64,000 bases of DNA from Primula veris. Taxonomy: Eukaryota; Streptophyta; Magnoliopsida; Ericales; Primulaceae. Where the stretch lies: NCBI GenBank assembly GCA_963682055.1, contig OY821740.1, forward strand, positions 47,140,795 through 47,204,794, given 5' to 3'. Below are positions 23,937-35,640 of this stretch, piece after piece (positions within the stretch are counted from its first letter, which is position 1; each line of letters opens with the position of its first letter). Under the pieces are notes generated by a model. It was not told the origin of the DNA and made no database searches. It saw nothing but the letters and a program-made list of their open reading frames with translations. The translations under genes and the position numbers were made by a program.

Positions 23937-26900
23937 TTACTTCAACAAGTGATCTTTCGAAGTTTCTATGGTCCCCTGCAATTCGATTAGCCCTTCTAAA
24001 TCTACATTAGCATTGTAAACAAAAAACTTCGCCACGACCAGGTAGTAAACGAAGTTTAAAATATTCAAAATCGCAAAAAAGGCGTAGTAATAGTCCAAAT
24101 GAGACTCGTTCAAGCTATCCAAGATCCACCCCTTGTGACCATTTCTCTTGGTTATATCGGCCACAGTTGAAAGAATAAAGCTACTTAAGAAATACCCAAC
24201 TCCCAAACTCATAGCATAATATGCCGTCCCTAGACTCTTCATTCCCGTAGGTGCCTGATCATAGAAAAACTCTATTTTCGCCACCTCAACAAAGTTATCA
24301 GCCACCCCCATCAAAGCAAACTGAGGTAAAAGAATGAAAATACTCAAAGGAACCGTTTGATGCTTTTCCGTAATATTATGTTCTTTCGCAACACTTAGTC
24401 TTGTTCTTTCTACAAAGCAAGCAATGACCATGATTAAGATGTGTATGACGAGTCCAATTCCAAGTCTCTGTAAAAGAGTAATCCCTCGAGGGTTTTTTGT
24501 ATACTTTTTAATAATTGGGACAAAGAGCCGATCGTATAGAACAATAGATAACAGCATGAATATTGTGATAAATACAGTGAGGCAAGCGGGGGGTATTTCG
24601 AAATGTGGGCCTATGCTCCTGACGAGAGTCGTGCCTTGCTTGATAAAGAGGGTGTGTGTCTGTGCTAACATAACGCCTGGTATAAATGTTGCTATTAGAA
24701 TCGGGATCATTTTTAACATTTGTTTGGTTTCTTCAACTTGAGTGACTGAGCATAGGTTCCATGGAGAAGTTGATCCACTTTTTACAGCAGCTTTGTCGAG
24801 GACTCTGCAGCCACAAAATACGACACATCATAAATGGTTTCATCTATGCTTAAAATATAAATCCAACAACTCTGTAATTTCGGATAAGGTTACGCACAAG
24901 AAGACAGAAAATGCTAGTAACTTGATGTCACCAAGATAGAAGTTTCCTTGAATTTTGACTTATCATGACTCTCGGAACTTGCTTTATAATTTTTCATCCT
25001 TTCATGTGTTAGATTTGCTTGTTTATTTTGATTGTTTGACGAACAATCGAATTGTACTACTTACATAGAGGTTTTATGAGTTGCCGTCACATTTTCCTCT
25101 TACTATTTGGTAGATCTTAGAGACAAATTTATCTGACTTTCTCCTCTTAATTTTGTGTGTGTTTGTCTGTATCGGTGCAATAATCATAGTTTCTTCAAAT
25201 GGAACCTGAATCTGCAATATCCTATTCTCAAGAAAAAGGCACCTAAAAAGCAAGGAGATGTCTATCACATTGAATTTTACTTCCATTTGTTGCCAAGAAT
25301 ATGATAAAAGACACCTAAAAATCATGGAAATGTCCACATAAAAGTTATTGTCTCCATCTTTCGCCAACGATATGATATAAAAAATAAGAATAGTGAAGTA
25401 ACAACACACCTCATTGCGTGGGTGTGGTCAATCCTAAATTTCCCCCTTGTTGAGTACTCCTCCAAGGACAACTCATAAAGCTCTTTCGGGTCATTTGGCA
25501 CCTCCGCCTTACAATTTTTCATGGAAGCCACCAATACCTTAGCCATCCGAATCAAAGGACTTCCTGAAGGGAGTTTGTGCCTATAATATCGCGTCCCCAG
25601 TAGAAAAACAACTATAGACACGGCCAAACCTAATGTTGGAAGACTATACCCAATTGCCCAACCCACATTTTCTTGGATATAAACCAAAAATGTGCTGGAA
25701 AAAAGTGAACCTAGAAAAACACTAAACATCCACCAGTTAAAAAAAGAGAGCTTTTGAACCCTCTCCTTGGGCTCAAAATCGTCAAACTGGTCAGCACCCA
25801 TGGTTGATATGTTAGGCTTGGTCCCGCCTGCTCCAATCGCTATTACGTACAAAGCGCAGTAGAAGAACCCCACTTGAAAGTTTGAGGCTTTTCTGCAATC
25901 TAGATCTTGTATACCGTGACTGCACGAAGGAGGTCTAAGGGATGGCACCGAGACTGCTAGAGTCAATAAACACATCCCCTATTCGAGAGGATAGCAACAT
26001 ACTATAAAGTTAGGGCCTAACATATATCTGGTTCATTTCTCAATGGCATAGTTTTAATCTCAGCATTTACTTTCAGTTTTTTGGCTTATTTAGGCATTAA
26101 TTTGCCTTTTTGCATTAAAAGGTATTCAGGCAATATTTCACTCTTAAAAGGCATCACAGTTCACAATGATTGATCAAATGACAATAGTTTATTTTTTAAT
26201 AAAGAAGATAGGGTATTATGTTTTCCTTTTGAAACGCTCCATCTAGCATGTAAACTAAGTTCATGGTACTATTTGATCTGAAGCTTAAAATACTTACAGC
26301 AAGGTAGATAACTGCACATATGACGAAAGTCCAAAATCGGCCGAGATGAGCATCGGCTATATATGCACCTAAAAGAGGCATTATCCAAACTGTGCCGATC
26401 CAATTTGTGACATTGTTGGAAGATTTGACAGTTCCCTGATGGAGTTCATTAGTCATATACAACACCAGATTTGATGCAATTCCGGTGTATGCCAACCTTT
26501 CAAACACTTCATACCCTAAACCACACACATTCCGTGCAAAGATTAAAGATCAGAATGCATCTCTCTATAGTCCAATATATAGCTCTTAAATGTAACTCGG
26601 TTACATAGTCAAAGGTACAGGTGTACAATAAACCGTTCTAGTTAAGAAAAAATTGAGCAACTGGGGCTAAAGAGAGAATACATTGAATTTTACATCTAAA
26701 TCCCCTGTCATTAAACGGAAAATACCATACATGAACACCTTTATGTTCTCATCAGAAAAATAAAGGAAGCTGTTTATGGTGATTCTGTTATCAAAGTTAT
26801 TTCAAGTCAACATAATGAATAGAATTGGTGCTGCCTTATAAGGAACTTCCAAAGATAGCATATGATAGTAGTAGTTGTACCCTGGAATAAAGGTCCAAAC

Positions 26901-27087
26901 AAAATCGTTATATTAGAGCAGGAATTGTCAAAATTTGAATGAAATTACCAACAAGGAAGTAGCAAGCCCTCCATCTCCCGGTTTCGGATCTTAGGACTGG
27001 TATACCCTTAAAATTCACAGTCCCATCTTGTGTATAATTCTCTTTTCCATCTATATGACCCTTCTCTTCCTCCAAATTATTGTCTAT
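23937..27087 (-). pseudogene. NPF5-like (NRT1/PTR, POT family) transporter; expected start codon is ATA
   Basis: NPF proteins are proton-coupled plasma- or vacuolar-membrane carriers of nitrate, peptides or hormones. Four exons, 27087-26949, 26515-26298, 25978-25410 and 24804-23937, join in frame to 597 residues, a normal family length. Visible features are EVFER (the ExxER proton motif), LHQGTVKSSNNVTNW, GAYIADAHLGR, GAGGTKPNISTMGADQFDDF, SFFNWWMFS, IKQGTTL, NPRGITLLQRLGIG and EFFYDQAPTGMKSLGT, with about 12 hydrophobic segments. It resembles PTR3-A/NPF5.2 most. The oddity is the N-terminus: the frame DNNLEEEKG..YTQDGTVNF fits an NPF start, but the codon before Asp is ATA, with a TAA two codons further up and no ATG. 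The allele may have lost its start, may begin at ATA, or may use an upstream exon through the AG at 27084-27085. The rest is intact, so decay, if real, is recent. Confidence 0.75.
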
Positions 27088-28351
27088 AGTTTAAAGAAAG
27101 AGACTAGTGAAATATAACACTGAGGTTAACCAATAGCTAATGCGAGCACTTTTTAAACAAGCTATGGCCGAGAGCTTGTAAAATTCATAACTCGAACTCT
27201 ACCTTCCAGACAATTTATCACTTTCTGGAAACTTACCTTAATAATTCTGTGCACAACCCCGGTGGAATTTTCTTATTGGGGGGAGGTAATATAAATCCAA
27301 CGTTATTAAGAGTGACAATAACCTGCTCTAAAAGTCATTAGCTATATGTTAAAAACAGTGATGTAAGATCATGGCTATCGAGGTCCTTAATATACAAACG
27401 ACAATAAAAAAACCGGCAGATCACATAATACACCTTTTCGTACAAATAAACGGCAAGATGGAATATAAAAGAATAAGAGAATTTTCTGAGGCCAAAAGTT
27501 TTAAACCAATAAAACACAAGACCGGAGATTCATCTTTTTAACCTTTTAAGAGGCATAATTTTTGCAAAATATCAATAATTTCCTTAGGGTAAAAGTGTGA
27601 AACCAATAAATAATAAAACATAAGGATGGTGATTCATCTTTCTACCTTTTAAGAGGCATAAGTTTTGCATAATATCAATCTGTTGTCCTACAGAAAACCA
27701 CTTTCAATCATTGCATATGAATTACCCTCCGACTATTGATGATAAAATGTGGCTGATAATATGTTATTGTGAAACAGGATACAGATCTTCAGAATAAAAT
27801 AGCTTAAAAAAACAAAAAGGAAATTCTGAATTGTAATACTTACAATTTTTTCTTATATGTCCTCGAGCTGAATTTTAGAAGTTAGTCTGATTCCATCAAT
27901 AGATTTTTTACTTACACTTCACATAAATTGTCTGAAGCATTAGCTTTGTGACAATCGAAACAGAACCTCCATAATCCTACTATATGGTTTGCCTTTAGCT
28001 TTTAAGTCTATTGAAACTCCAAAATTTACACGGTACCATATAACAACCGATATCTGGATCCTATTTTTAAAACACGATTCTTGTACAAGTTACAGATAAA
28101 TTTTTTACTATATACTCCCTTCTCCCTGAACGTTTTGCCTTTGAGGTAAGATGGTAGCACAATTCTATACATGTTATCAACAGAGAATCCTTCACACTTT
28201 TATAAGGATTTGGCAGATTTTCTATGTTTAGAGTTCAATTTTCACATATAAATGAAATATCACTTGTTCTAGAAAATTAAACCACAATGTATATCCTTCA
28301 ATTTGAGTAGAATTTGTTTGGTATTTTATAGAAAATCATTTAGTAGTAGTG

Positions 28352-28586
28352 CTCCCACCGTTTTTATTTAATTGTCCACTACAAAACTACGTGTAATTTT
28401 GATCGGCTTATAAATTGTATCAAAGTTGTCGAAATGATTTTTTTATAAATCTAATCATAAAATTTAACATTTGAACTATATGATCAACTTTTGAAAATTT
28501 TCATTCCGATAATTTTGATACAAGTTTTTGACCAGTCAAAATTGCACGTGGTTTCGTAATAGACAATTAAATAGTAACGGAGGGAG
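28352..28586. mobile_element. Stowaway-like (Tc1/mariner) MITE
   Basis: The left end CTCCCACCGTTTTTATTTAA pairs with the right end (reverse CTCCCTCCGTTACTATTTAA). The right side is followed by TA, the Tc1/mariner target duplication; the left flank is TG, probably mutated. Inverted similarity continues inwards (AACTACGTGTAATTTTGATC against GACCAGTCAAAATTGCACGTGG reversed), so the 235-bp element folds into a long hairpin. CTCCCTCCGT is the usual Stowaway terminus. Confidence 0.8.
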
Positions 28587-29297
28587 TACAACTTTATTGT
28601 CTCCTTGAGTTTTTACGAACAAATTTTGTATTTCGTTCAGATTAGGTCCTGGTATTGGGATCTGGAGAAGGGAAATTTGAGAGGAGCAATTCAAAAGTTC
28701 ATTGATTCTTGGGAGATTAAGTATACAATACTCTACAGTTTAAACAAGTGATGCAATACAGTATAAAATATGTTTTTGAAAATCTAGAGCCAGCAACTTT
28801 CCATTTAATTAAGTTATTGGATTTGTAGACTATTTCAATCTGCTCCATGTGAACCATGTCACATACTAGAAAGAAATGTCAGTTTTTCCGAATCGATTTA
28901 CGGTATGTATGAAAAGCTTATCATTTTTCTATTAATTGTAATCGGACAATTAGTCTGCAACTAAGAACGAATAAGCTAATTTTTGTTACTATCGGTTCGA
29001 GAACTAATTTAAATAATTACATATGATATTTCTCACAAGTGAATAGATCATTCCTTTGCTTGGCCCATTTTTTTTTCTTTTCCAAATAAAATACATACGC
29101 AAATATTGATCAACAAATATGCAAACGAAATCTTATGTACTGGAAGTGGGACTTCGATCCTAACTCTAACCACATTCAATAAATCTGGTAATAAATTTTT
29201 GAGTAATTTTCTCTTTATAGCATATTAACATGTTTATTACAATTATTTGCACCACGGTGTTACCAGGGAAATTAATATCGAGTGTAAATAGTAAATA

Positions 29298-30011
29298 CAG
29301 TAAAACATTTGTACAGTAATATTGTGGCCATGACGAAAAAATATTACTATAGAGAGGTTATTCCTATATAGAGTTTACATATTAAAAAAATAAAAAATAT
29401 ATGTATTTACATAATATTAGATACATATACATGGTTCATTATAAGTTAAAACAAACAATCATTATAAGTTAAAACAAACAAATGAATCTATCAAAAATTT
29501 AGTTAAACAAATACATGTATGTAGAAAACAAATACTTTAACCGATGAAGAAATCGTTGCTGGAATTAGTCAAGATGCAGAAGAAAATAATCCGGAGGATG
29601 ATAATATAAAAATACAAAATGTTTCATGTCAAGAAGCTTTTAAAATGCTTAACAAGTTAGAAATGTTTTGGTTTCAACAAGATGGTATCCATGCCGACGA
29701 GTTAGTATGGACGTGCAAGTTAAAAGATGTGGTAGCAACACAAAAAACTAAGTCATCATCGCAAACAAACTTACATAAGTATTTTACATCATCGTAAATT
29801 TATTGTAACTAGATATATATATATTTGTAATAAAATGTATTTTATTCCTATAAAGAGGTGGATTTATAACTAACGAGACCATAAAAAACTACGAAATATA
29901 ACAATAGAGAGTTTATTTCTATTTTGAACTGGCCCGAGTTGAGACCGATATTTTTTATTACTATAGAGAACATATTCCTATATGGAGTATTTTTATAGAG
30001 AGGTTTCACCG
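29298..30011 (+). mobile_element. Lemi1/pogo-like element with transposase remnant
   Basis: The 714-bp element begins CAGTAAAACATTTGTACAGT and its right end, reversed, begins CGGTGAAACCTCTCTATAAA. TA flanks both sides (29296-29297, 30012-30013). CAGTAAAACCTCTATAAA is the terminus of the pogo-type Lemi1/Emigrant group. Most of the transposase is gone and only a C-terminal piece remains, so it is an internally deleted, non-autonomous derivative. Confidence 0.8.
29528..29797 (+). pseudogene. C-terminal remnant of a pogo/Tigger-like DDE transposase
   Basis: This frame of 89 codons plus stop starts TNTLTDEEIVAGI and contains QEAFKMLNKLEMFWFQQ and a Ser/Thr-rich tail ending LHKYFTSS. There is no ATG, and a TAG lies just upstream in frame. 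The wording matches the tail of plant CENP-B/jerky-like transposases, in which an acidic stretch is followed by an ALxxLexLexfxxQQ helix. The DNA-binding and DDE catalytic parts are missing. The fit with the pogo-type ends of the surrounding element supports the call. Confidence 0.7.
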
Positions 30012-30497
30012 TACATCGTAAATCATTTGTTTATGGGAAGTGGAATAATACTACATAAACAGAATATCATAAAATTATAAATTACAACGTTCTTCTGTTT
30101 TACGTGTACATTCCTGTAGTTGATTCCTTTCGCCCAATTTTAATTCATGTACTATTAACTTAATTTATTTATTTCTTCAGAATTTTCGTATAGAAACACA
30201 GCTAATAAAGCATTTTGTCTTTATTTCCAAATCGTTGGAAAAAAGAAAGAAAAAGCAACAACCGGTAATAATTATACTATATCATTAAATGAAGGTGTAA
30301 TACATCAATGGTTTCCATAGTTTTACATAATTTCACATGCTCCATATTGTTTCAATTAAAACGCCCAAAACTTGGGAAAATGACACTAGAGAGACGTATA
30401 AATTATAATATGTATGTAGCTCTAAAGCAATGCCATTTCGTAAGCCTTTACAGTTTTGTGGAACAATAATCAGCCATAATGTAATTTACATAATAAT

Positions 30498-30828
30498 AAG
30501 ATCACATGGTCAACGCTTTTGAGAGGGGAAATGGAAGAAATGAAAATTTTAACTTTGAGAGAATGAACTCCCTAAAAAAACGCATGGGGCTTATTGTTTG
30601 GACAGAGAAGGTTTTATAAGTTTCAGAAAAAACTACTGAATTATATAATTGGAATTCATATTGTTTTTCGTATGGATTTTATGGTAATATGTAGGCATGT
30701 TTGAGATTTTTGTAAGCAGCGTACATATAAGCTGTGATCGTTGTTTGTACTGACTGAGTTAGGTCTCAAGTTATGAATATAATGGGGTATTGTCACTTTG
30801 CTTAAAAAAAAAAGATCACATGGTCAAC
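30498..30828 (+). mobile_element. retroposed sequence with A-tail and 17-bp target duplication
   Basis: AAGATCACATGGTCAAC occurs exactly at 30498-30514 and 30812-30828. The 297 bp between end in a run of ten A on the plus strand. This is the footprint of target-primed reverse transcription. The insert has no long frame; it looks like an mRNA 3' end or a 5'-truncated LINE tail, not a tRNA-type SINE, since I see no B box. Confidence 0.8.
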
Positions 30829-31530
30829 AATAAAGAATCCGTTTTCTCTAATCTTGATCTATTGTGCAAGTATACATCATTTTTGGTTTAAAATCATCAA
30901 GCTTAATCCTTAAAATAAACAATTTTCATTATTATTACTAATATCACAAAGAGAAAAATACCAAACATTGTATAATCATTTCATCTTGAAGTAACATTGT
31001 GGTACTATTTTGAGTTTTATTGTATCCAATGTAACGATAGGTGGATCCTAAAAAATTAACAGATTAAGCAATAATTAGGTGCATGACGACCAATTTCCCG
31101 TGCCGTTTAGAACATTGGATAATGAAGTGATGACTTAGGCTCAATATGCAGTGTAGATGCAAGTTACCAGGACCAAAAAGTTACGATCACAAACAATATT
31201 ACCAAAAAGAACAAAATTTATAAAAACAAGGACCATTAGGGTAATAAAATCCTAAAAAAGGAAGAAAGGAGCGGTCCAGCTCACTCATTGTAACGGTCAC
31301 ATACTTACAACTTTTTTATCACAGAAAACTAAATAAAAACCCTAAATTGGAGAACAATCAATTAATTTCCTGACCTGTTTTTTGTCCCTCATATATACAT
31401 ACATAAATACATATATCTCAGTTAATCTAATACATACATATATCTATAAAAAAAATCACTCCCTTTCTAAAAATATAAAAATGAGAAAAACCACATAACA
31501 GAGAAAAAAGCACTATTTTTTTTTAAGTAG

Positions 31531-34500
31531 ATGGGGTGTTTTTTAGCGTGTTTTGGTACTTCTAAAGAAGAAAAACAAAGAAATCAAAAGAAACACAAAC
31601 TACCAATTCGTCAACAGGTAAATTAACTTAACTATTGAAGTGACTAACTAATTATTATCTTTTAAAGTCAATTAATTGCTGAATTGGAGCACTAGTGATC
31701 CATAAGTTAAAAAAAAACTAATTATTTAGTTTTTTTTCTTTCAGTTTTGACATGTTGTTGTGAACTGAGGAATGATGCCGATTTAGATGATTTTAAATAG
31801 TTTGAGGATAATTAATTGTTATTTAGTAACTAGATTTGATTTTTTTGTTGTTGAAAGATTTAGGATTTTTCGTAATTTATTGTTGTGATTTGTTACTGAG
31901 AAACGGTATCAATAGAGATGATTAGTGAGAGTCTGACGATAATTAATTGATATTAAGTAGCTAGATTTGAAAATTTTAAAGATTTAGGATTTTTTTTCAT
32001 AATTTATTGTTGTGATTTCTTGAATTAAGAAGTGGTACCTGTAGAGATGATTAGAAACAGTCTGAGGACAATTAATTGCTATTGAGTAGCTAGATTTGAA
32101 AATTTAAAAGATTTAGGATTTCTCACAATTTATTATCGGATTTTTTAATTAAAAAAGGGTACCAATAGAGATGATTTAAAACAGTTTAAGAACCAGCAAT
32201 TACTTCGGAGGAGCTAAAATTTCAAAAATAAAAGAATGATGATTTGGCTAGTTTGATATTTTCAAAGTTTTGTCATTTTGTTGCAATGTTGTGAACTGAG
32301 AAATGATACAACTAGAGAGGATTATAAGCACTTTAAGACCAGTAATTTTCTCTCCTAAGACCTAAAAATTTGGTTGATATGCTATTTCACATAGTCTTGT
32401 CATATTTTTATGACTAAACTATCATAATTCATAAACAGTTTGAAAAATTGAAAGATTGGTTGATATGGTCGTTTTCATAGTTTTGTCATTGTTGTGAACT
32501 AAAAAATGATACCGACAGGTTTCAGACAAGTTTAGAACCACCGGTAAATGCTCTGGGAGGAGCTTAATTTTTCATATATATGAATTGTTATAGTTTATGG
32601 GGAGGCCAGTTTGCTATAGATAATTTTTTTTAGCTTTAGCTTAAAAGCAAAGTAGTTGTAGTAAGTTCTGTGGTATTGTGAGAGTTGATTTCTCTCAGTC
32701 TTTTCTTATCATTATGGTACTGAGAGATGATACCCATATTATAGCTTTAAAGTTAGGTTAACATAAGTAGGAGTATCGTGCTTGTTATATGTTCTGATCC
32801 CGAATCTCACTACCTAGTTAAATCAAAAAATTGTCGATCGATATAATTTTCATCATTTAGTGACTATTATTAGGAACCAACTTAACCATCTCGAAACTCG
32901 TAAATATAGTAATTCAATGGATGGTAATAATGAGTATAATTTACAATACAACCTAGATTCTTACTTACCCAGAAAAGTTCTACGTTCTTTTTATATCTAT
33001 CACTGCTAGAGATTATTGTAAAAAAAATCCAGTAACTTATTACTCATTCGTAATGCTAGTCGTAGCTAATCTTTATGCCAGAGATTATAAATTTGAGTAA
33101 AATCTGCATGCACTTTTGAGTTTTGAGGCACCTTCACAATTGGTTTATTCTTTTCAAAATGAGTGGATGATTCAGGTAGATTATGGCTTTACACTACAAA
33201 TAATTAAATTTTCTTCTAATTTTTAACAGAGTTATGGAATCCCCAAATCTCTGGAACATCACACTCAATCCCAAGAGACGGCCATCTTAGCAGATCCCTC
33301 TAATGTTAATTTCAATGCAGATAACTCGTAAGCAATCGATCTTACACCTACCTAAGCTTCTGGCTTTGGTGCTTTTCCTTGCGAATTGGTTTATGTTGGT
33401 TAAAGTTGTTAAACGCTTACAAATTTAATTCTTTTTCATTTTAAATTACAGAGATGGTTTAGAGAAGGTCATCGCACCAGATCACTTTAATGCGGATCTA
33501 AATACACATCTTCCGTAAGTTATCAATCTTACAGCCTTCTTTATAATCCCTGTTCGACACACTGGTAAAACATTTTCGTTAATCAATTTAATTTCACTAT
33601 TTCAATTGCAGAGATGGTTTAGAGAAGGTCATCTCAGCAGATTCCCCTAATCTTGACCTAAATACAGATCTTCTGTAAGTAACTGATTTACTCAAGCTTC
33701 TTTGTTTGTTGCTTTTCCCTGTTTTGAAAACTGAGAAAGACATTTTCATTAATTAAAAAGTTTCTTGATAAATTCCAGAGATGATGGTCTAGAGGAGGAA
33801 TCGATCTTAATTACCAGGAAAAAAGTTACCTTTGATACAAATGTGAAGACATATGAGCCGATTTTGGTTCATGATAGCGCAGAGCTTTTTATCGAGAACG
33901 AAAACAATCCAAATGACGAAAGAGATAATAGTTTAGAGAATTCGAGTTTATTATTATCAAATTCATGTTCAGAAGACGATTCAATCACTTCGAGTGTCGG
34001 TTCATACGCACCAAACCATAGGTATCAAAACTGCAGAGACAGTGACGACGAAACCGATGATTTTGATTGCGAAGACAGTGATGCTTACGATGAAAATCAT
34101 GATACAGAAGAATATAACGACCTTGACGAGGATGAGAATGAAATATTGGTTGAAAAAGTATGGGCTGAATCCGTTCCAACTGCATCAATGGAGTCTAGGA
34201 CTGAGATTTCTTCAGGTGGTTGTTATTGGATTTTTTAGTATCTAGAGTTTACAATAAAACATAGAACATTGTCTTATAATTGCTATAAAAAAAACCTTTT
34301 AAAATAGTATTCCAATACATCTATAACATAGACGACTCTACTCTAACTAACCCATTTTCATTTTTATATTTTTAGGCTTATCTGTAGTAGATGAAGTGGA
34401 TAGTCCTCTGGTGGTTACTATGTTGGCTGAAAACGAAAGAAATAATTATAATCTTAATCGAAATGCTCGCAACAGAAGTGTTCATCAACCTGTTTTGAAC

Positions 34501-35299
34501 CCAGTAGAGAATATCGCTCAATGGAAAGCAGCAAAAGCAAAAACAACATCATCAGTAAAGCCGCAAAAAGAAAATTTCGCAAAAAAACAAGAAGAATCTC
34601 GTCTTTCTTTCAGTTTCATGTCAAAATCAGACCAAACAGAAAATAAAGATCAGGAGATTTCAGTTGATGCTAGCCTTTCGAGTTGGCTATCAACCCCAGT
34701 CAAGAAATCTAGCCATGCTCAGATCGAGACCGAGAGAAGCTCCTACTCCGATAGGTCATATTCGCCCACAAACTTAATAGAGGACAGGCCTATTTTAGGG
34801 GCATTAACAGTTGAAGAAATAAAGCAGTTTTCAGCATCGAATTCGCCTCGAAAATCACCAAGTAGAAGCCCAGATGAGATGGCAATTATTGGAAGTGTTG
34901 GGAGATACTGGAATAGCTCAGGTTCTACCGAGGATCGTAGTTCAATTTCTTCTTCATATAAAGGCATACCAAACTCAACTAGCAAGTACAGAGAGGTATG
35001 TAGACCTGTACAATGAATTTTTCGTTTTATCGTTTAAATATTTTCGATGGGTAGTCTCTTGGGTGCAATGATGCTATGTACACGTAGGTGTAAGCCCCAT
35101 TACGGTTTTTTTTAGAATACAAAACCAACCAGTGTTAAATATAAAACGTTTTATTATGTGTGTGTGAAGATAGCTGCATACTTGTTAGAGTGTTTATAAA
35201 GGTGTTGCTGGTTTGCAGGATAAGAAGGTTATTTGGCATTCTACTCCATTTGAAACAAGGTTGGAGAGAGCTTTAAAAAGGGGAGATAATGAATCTTGA
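31531..35299 (+). CDS. unknown plant protein beginning MGCFLACFG, acidic and Ser-rich
   Basis: Seven exons (31531-31617, 33230-33327, 33452-33514, 33612-33674, 33779-34215, 34376-34995, 35219-35299) join in frame to 482 residues. It belongs to an uncharacterised plant family that I recognise by MGCFLACFG, KVTFDTNVKTYEPI (about 118-131) and HQPVLNPVENIAQWKAAKAK (about 286-305). Gly2-Cys3 suggests N-myristoylation plus S-acylation, hence membrane anchoring; that is inference. Residues 175-225 or so are very acidic (DSDDETDDFDCEDSDAYDEN). The C-terminal third is Ser-rich with SP sites (SNSPRKSPSRSPDEM) and ends in VIWHSTPFETRLERALKRG. Exons 3 and 4 are both 63 bp and encode near-copies of one segment (DGLEKVI..). 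There is no enzymatic domain. ATG 31531 is chosen because it gives the family N-terminus. Confidence 0.85.
31740..32560 (+). repeat. degenerate tandem repeats of about 115-120 bp in intron 1
   Basis: Units share TAGAGATGATT, GACRATAATTAATTG, GTAGCTAGATTTGAAAATTT and AAAGATTTAGGATTT. At least four clear copies lie between about 31760 and 32200, with weaker copies of the GTTGTGAACTGARAAATGATAC part to about 32560. Confidence 0.75.
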
Positions 35300-35447
35300 T
35301 TTCCTATGTTCTAAGTATGTTCGATATTTCTAATGTGGCTTGGAAAGTAATGAGCTTGGTACTGTTTTAAAGATATTTCTTCTTCTTCTTTTGTTATTCA
35401 ATTGGTGCGTGTGTGAATTGTGCAAACTGTTTAATGTAACTATGTAA

Positions 35448-35640
35448 GCCCTTTTGCTTGGTTGATAAATGAAGATATCATGAGCTCCATATCACTGAAA
35501 AAAATTTGTTGTGGATGGAAATGTGGTGCTATAATAGCAATGTATAAGGCTATAAGCCCTTTTGTTTGGTTGATAAATGAAGATTTTATGAGTTACATAC
35601 ATATCACTGTATAACATTTGTTATAATGTTGTGTTATAAT
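35448..35640. repeat. two-copy tandem duplication, period about 108 bp
   Basis: AGCCCTTTTGCTTGGTTGAT at 35448 recurs at about 35556 (CTTTTGTTTGGTTGATAAAT), each followed by AAATGAAGAT, ATGAG and ATATCACTG. It lies just past the stop of the MGC gene, probably in its 3' untranslated region. Confidence 0.75.

Larger units (their letters stand above)
27088..31530. other. gene-free region rich in mobile elements
   Basis: About 4.4 kb with no supportable gene apart from a transposase remnant. It holds a Stowaway-like MITE (28352-28586), a Lemi1/pogo-like element (29298-30011) and a poly-A retro-insertion (30515-30811), each listed separately. The last 200 bp or so, with TATA-like ATATATAC words near 31391-31400, should be the promoter and leader of the plus-strand gene at 31531. 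Confidence 0.5.

Noticed and set aside
24424..24741. 105-codon plus-strand frame
   Set aside because: It lies opposite exon 4 of the NPF gene and has no protein likeness of its own.
33985..34245. Frames on both strands over the acidic exon of the MGC gene
   Set aside because: Shadows of exon 5; the true frame is fixed by splice phase and by the family motif KVTFDTNVKTYEPI.
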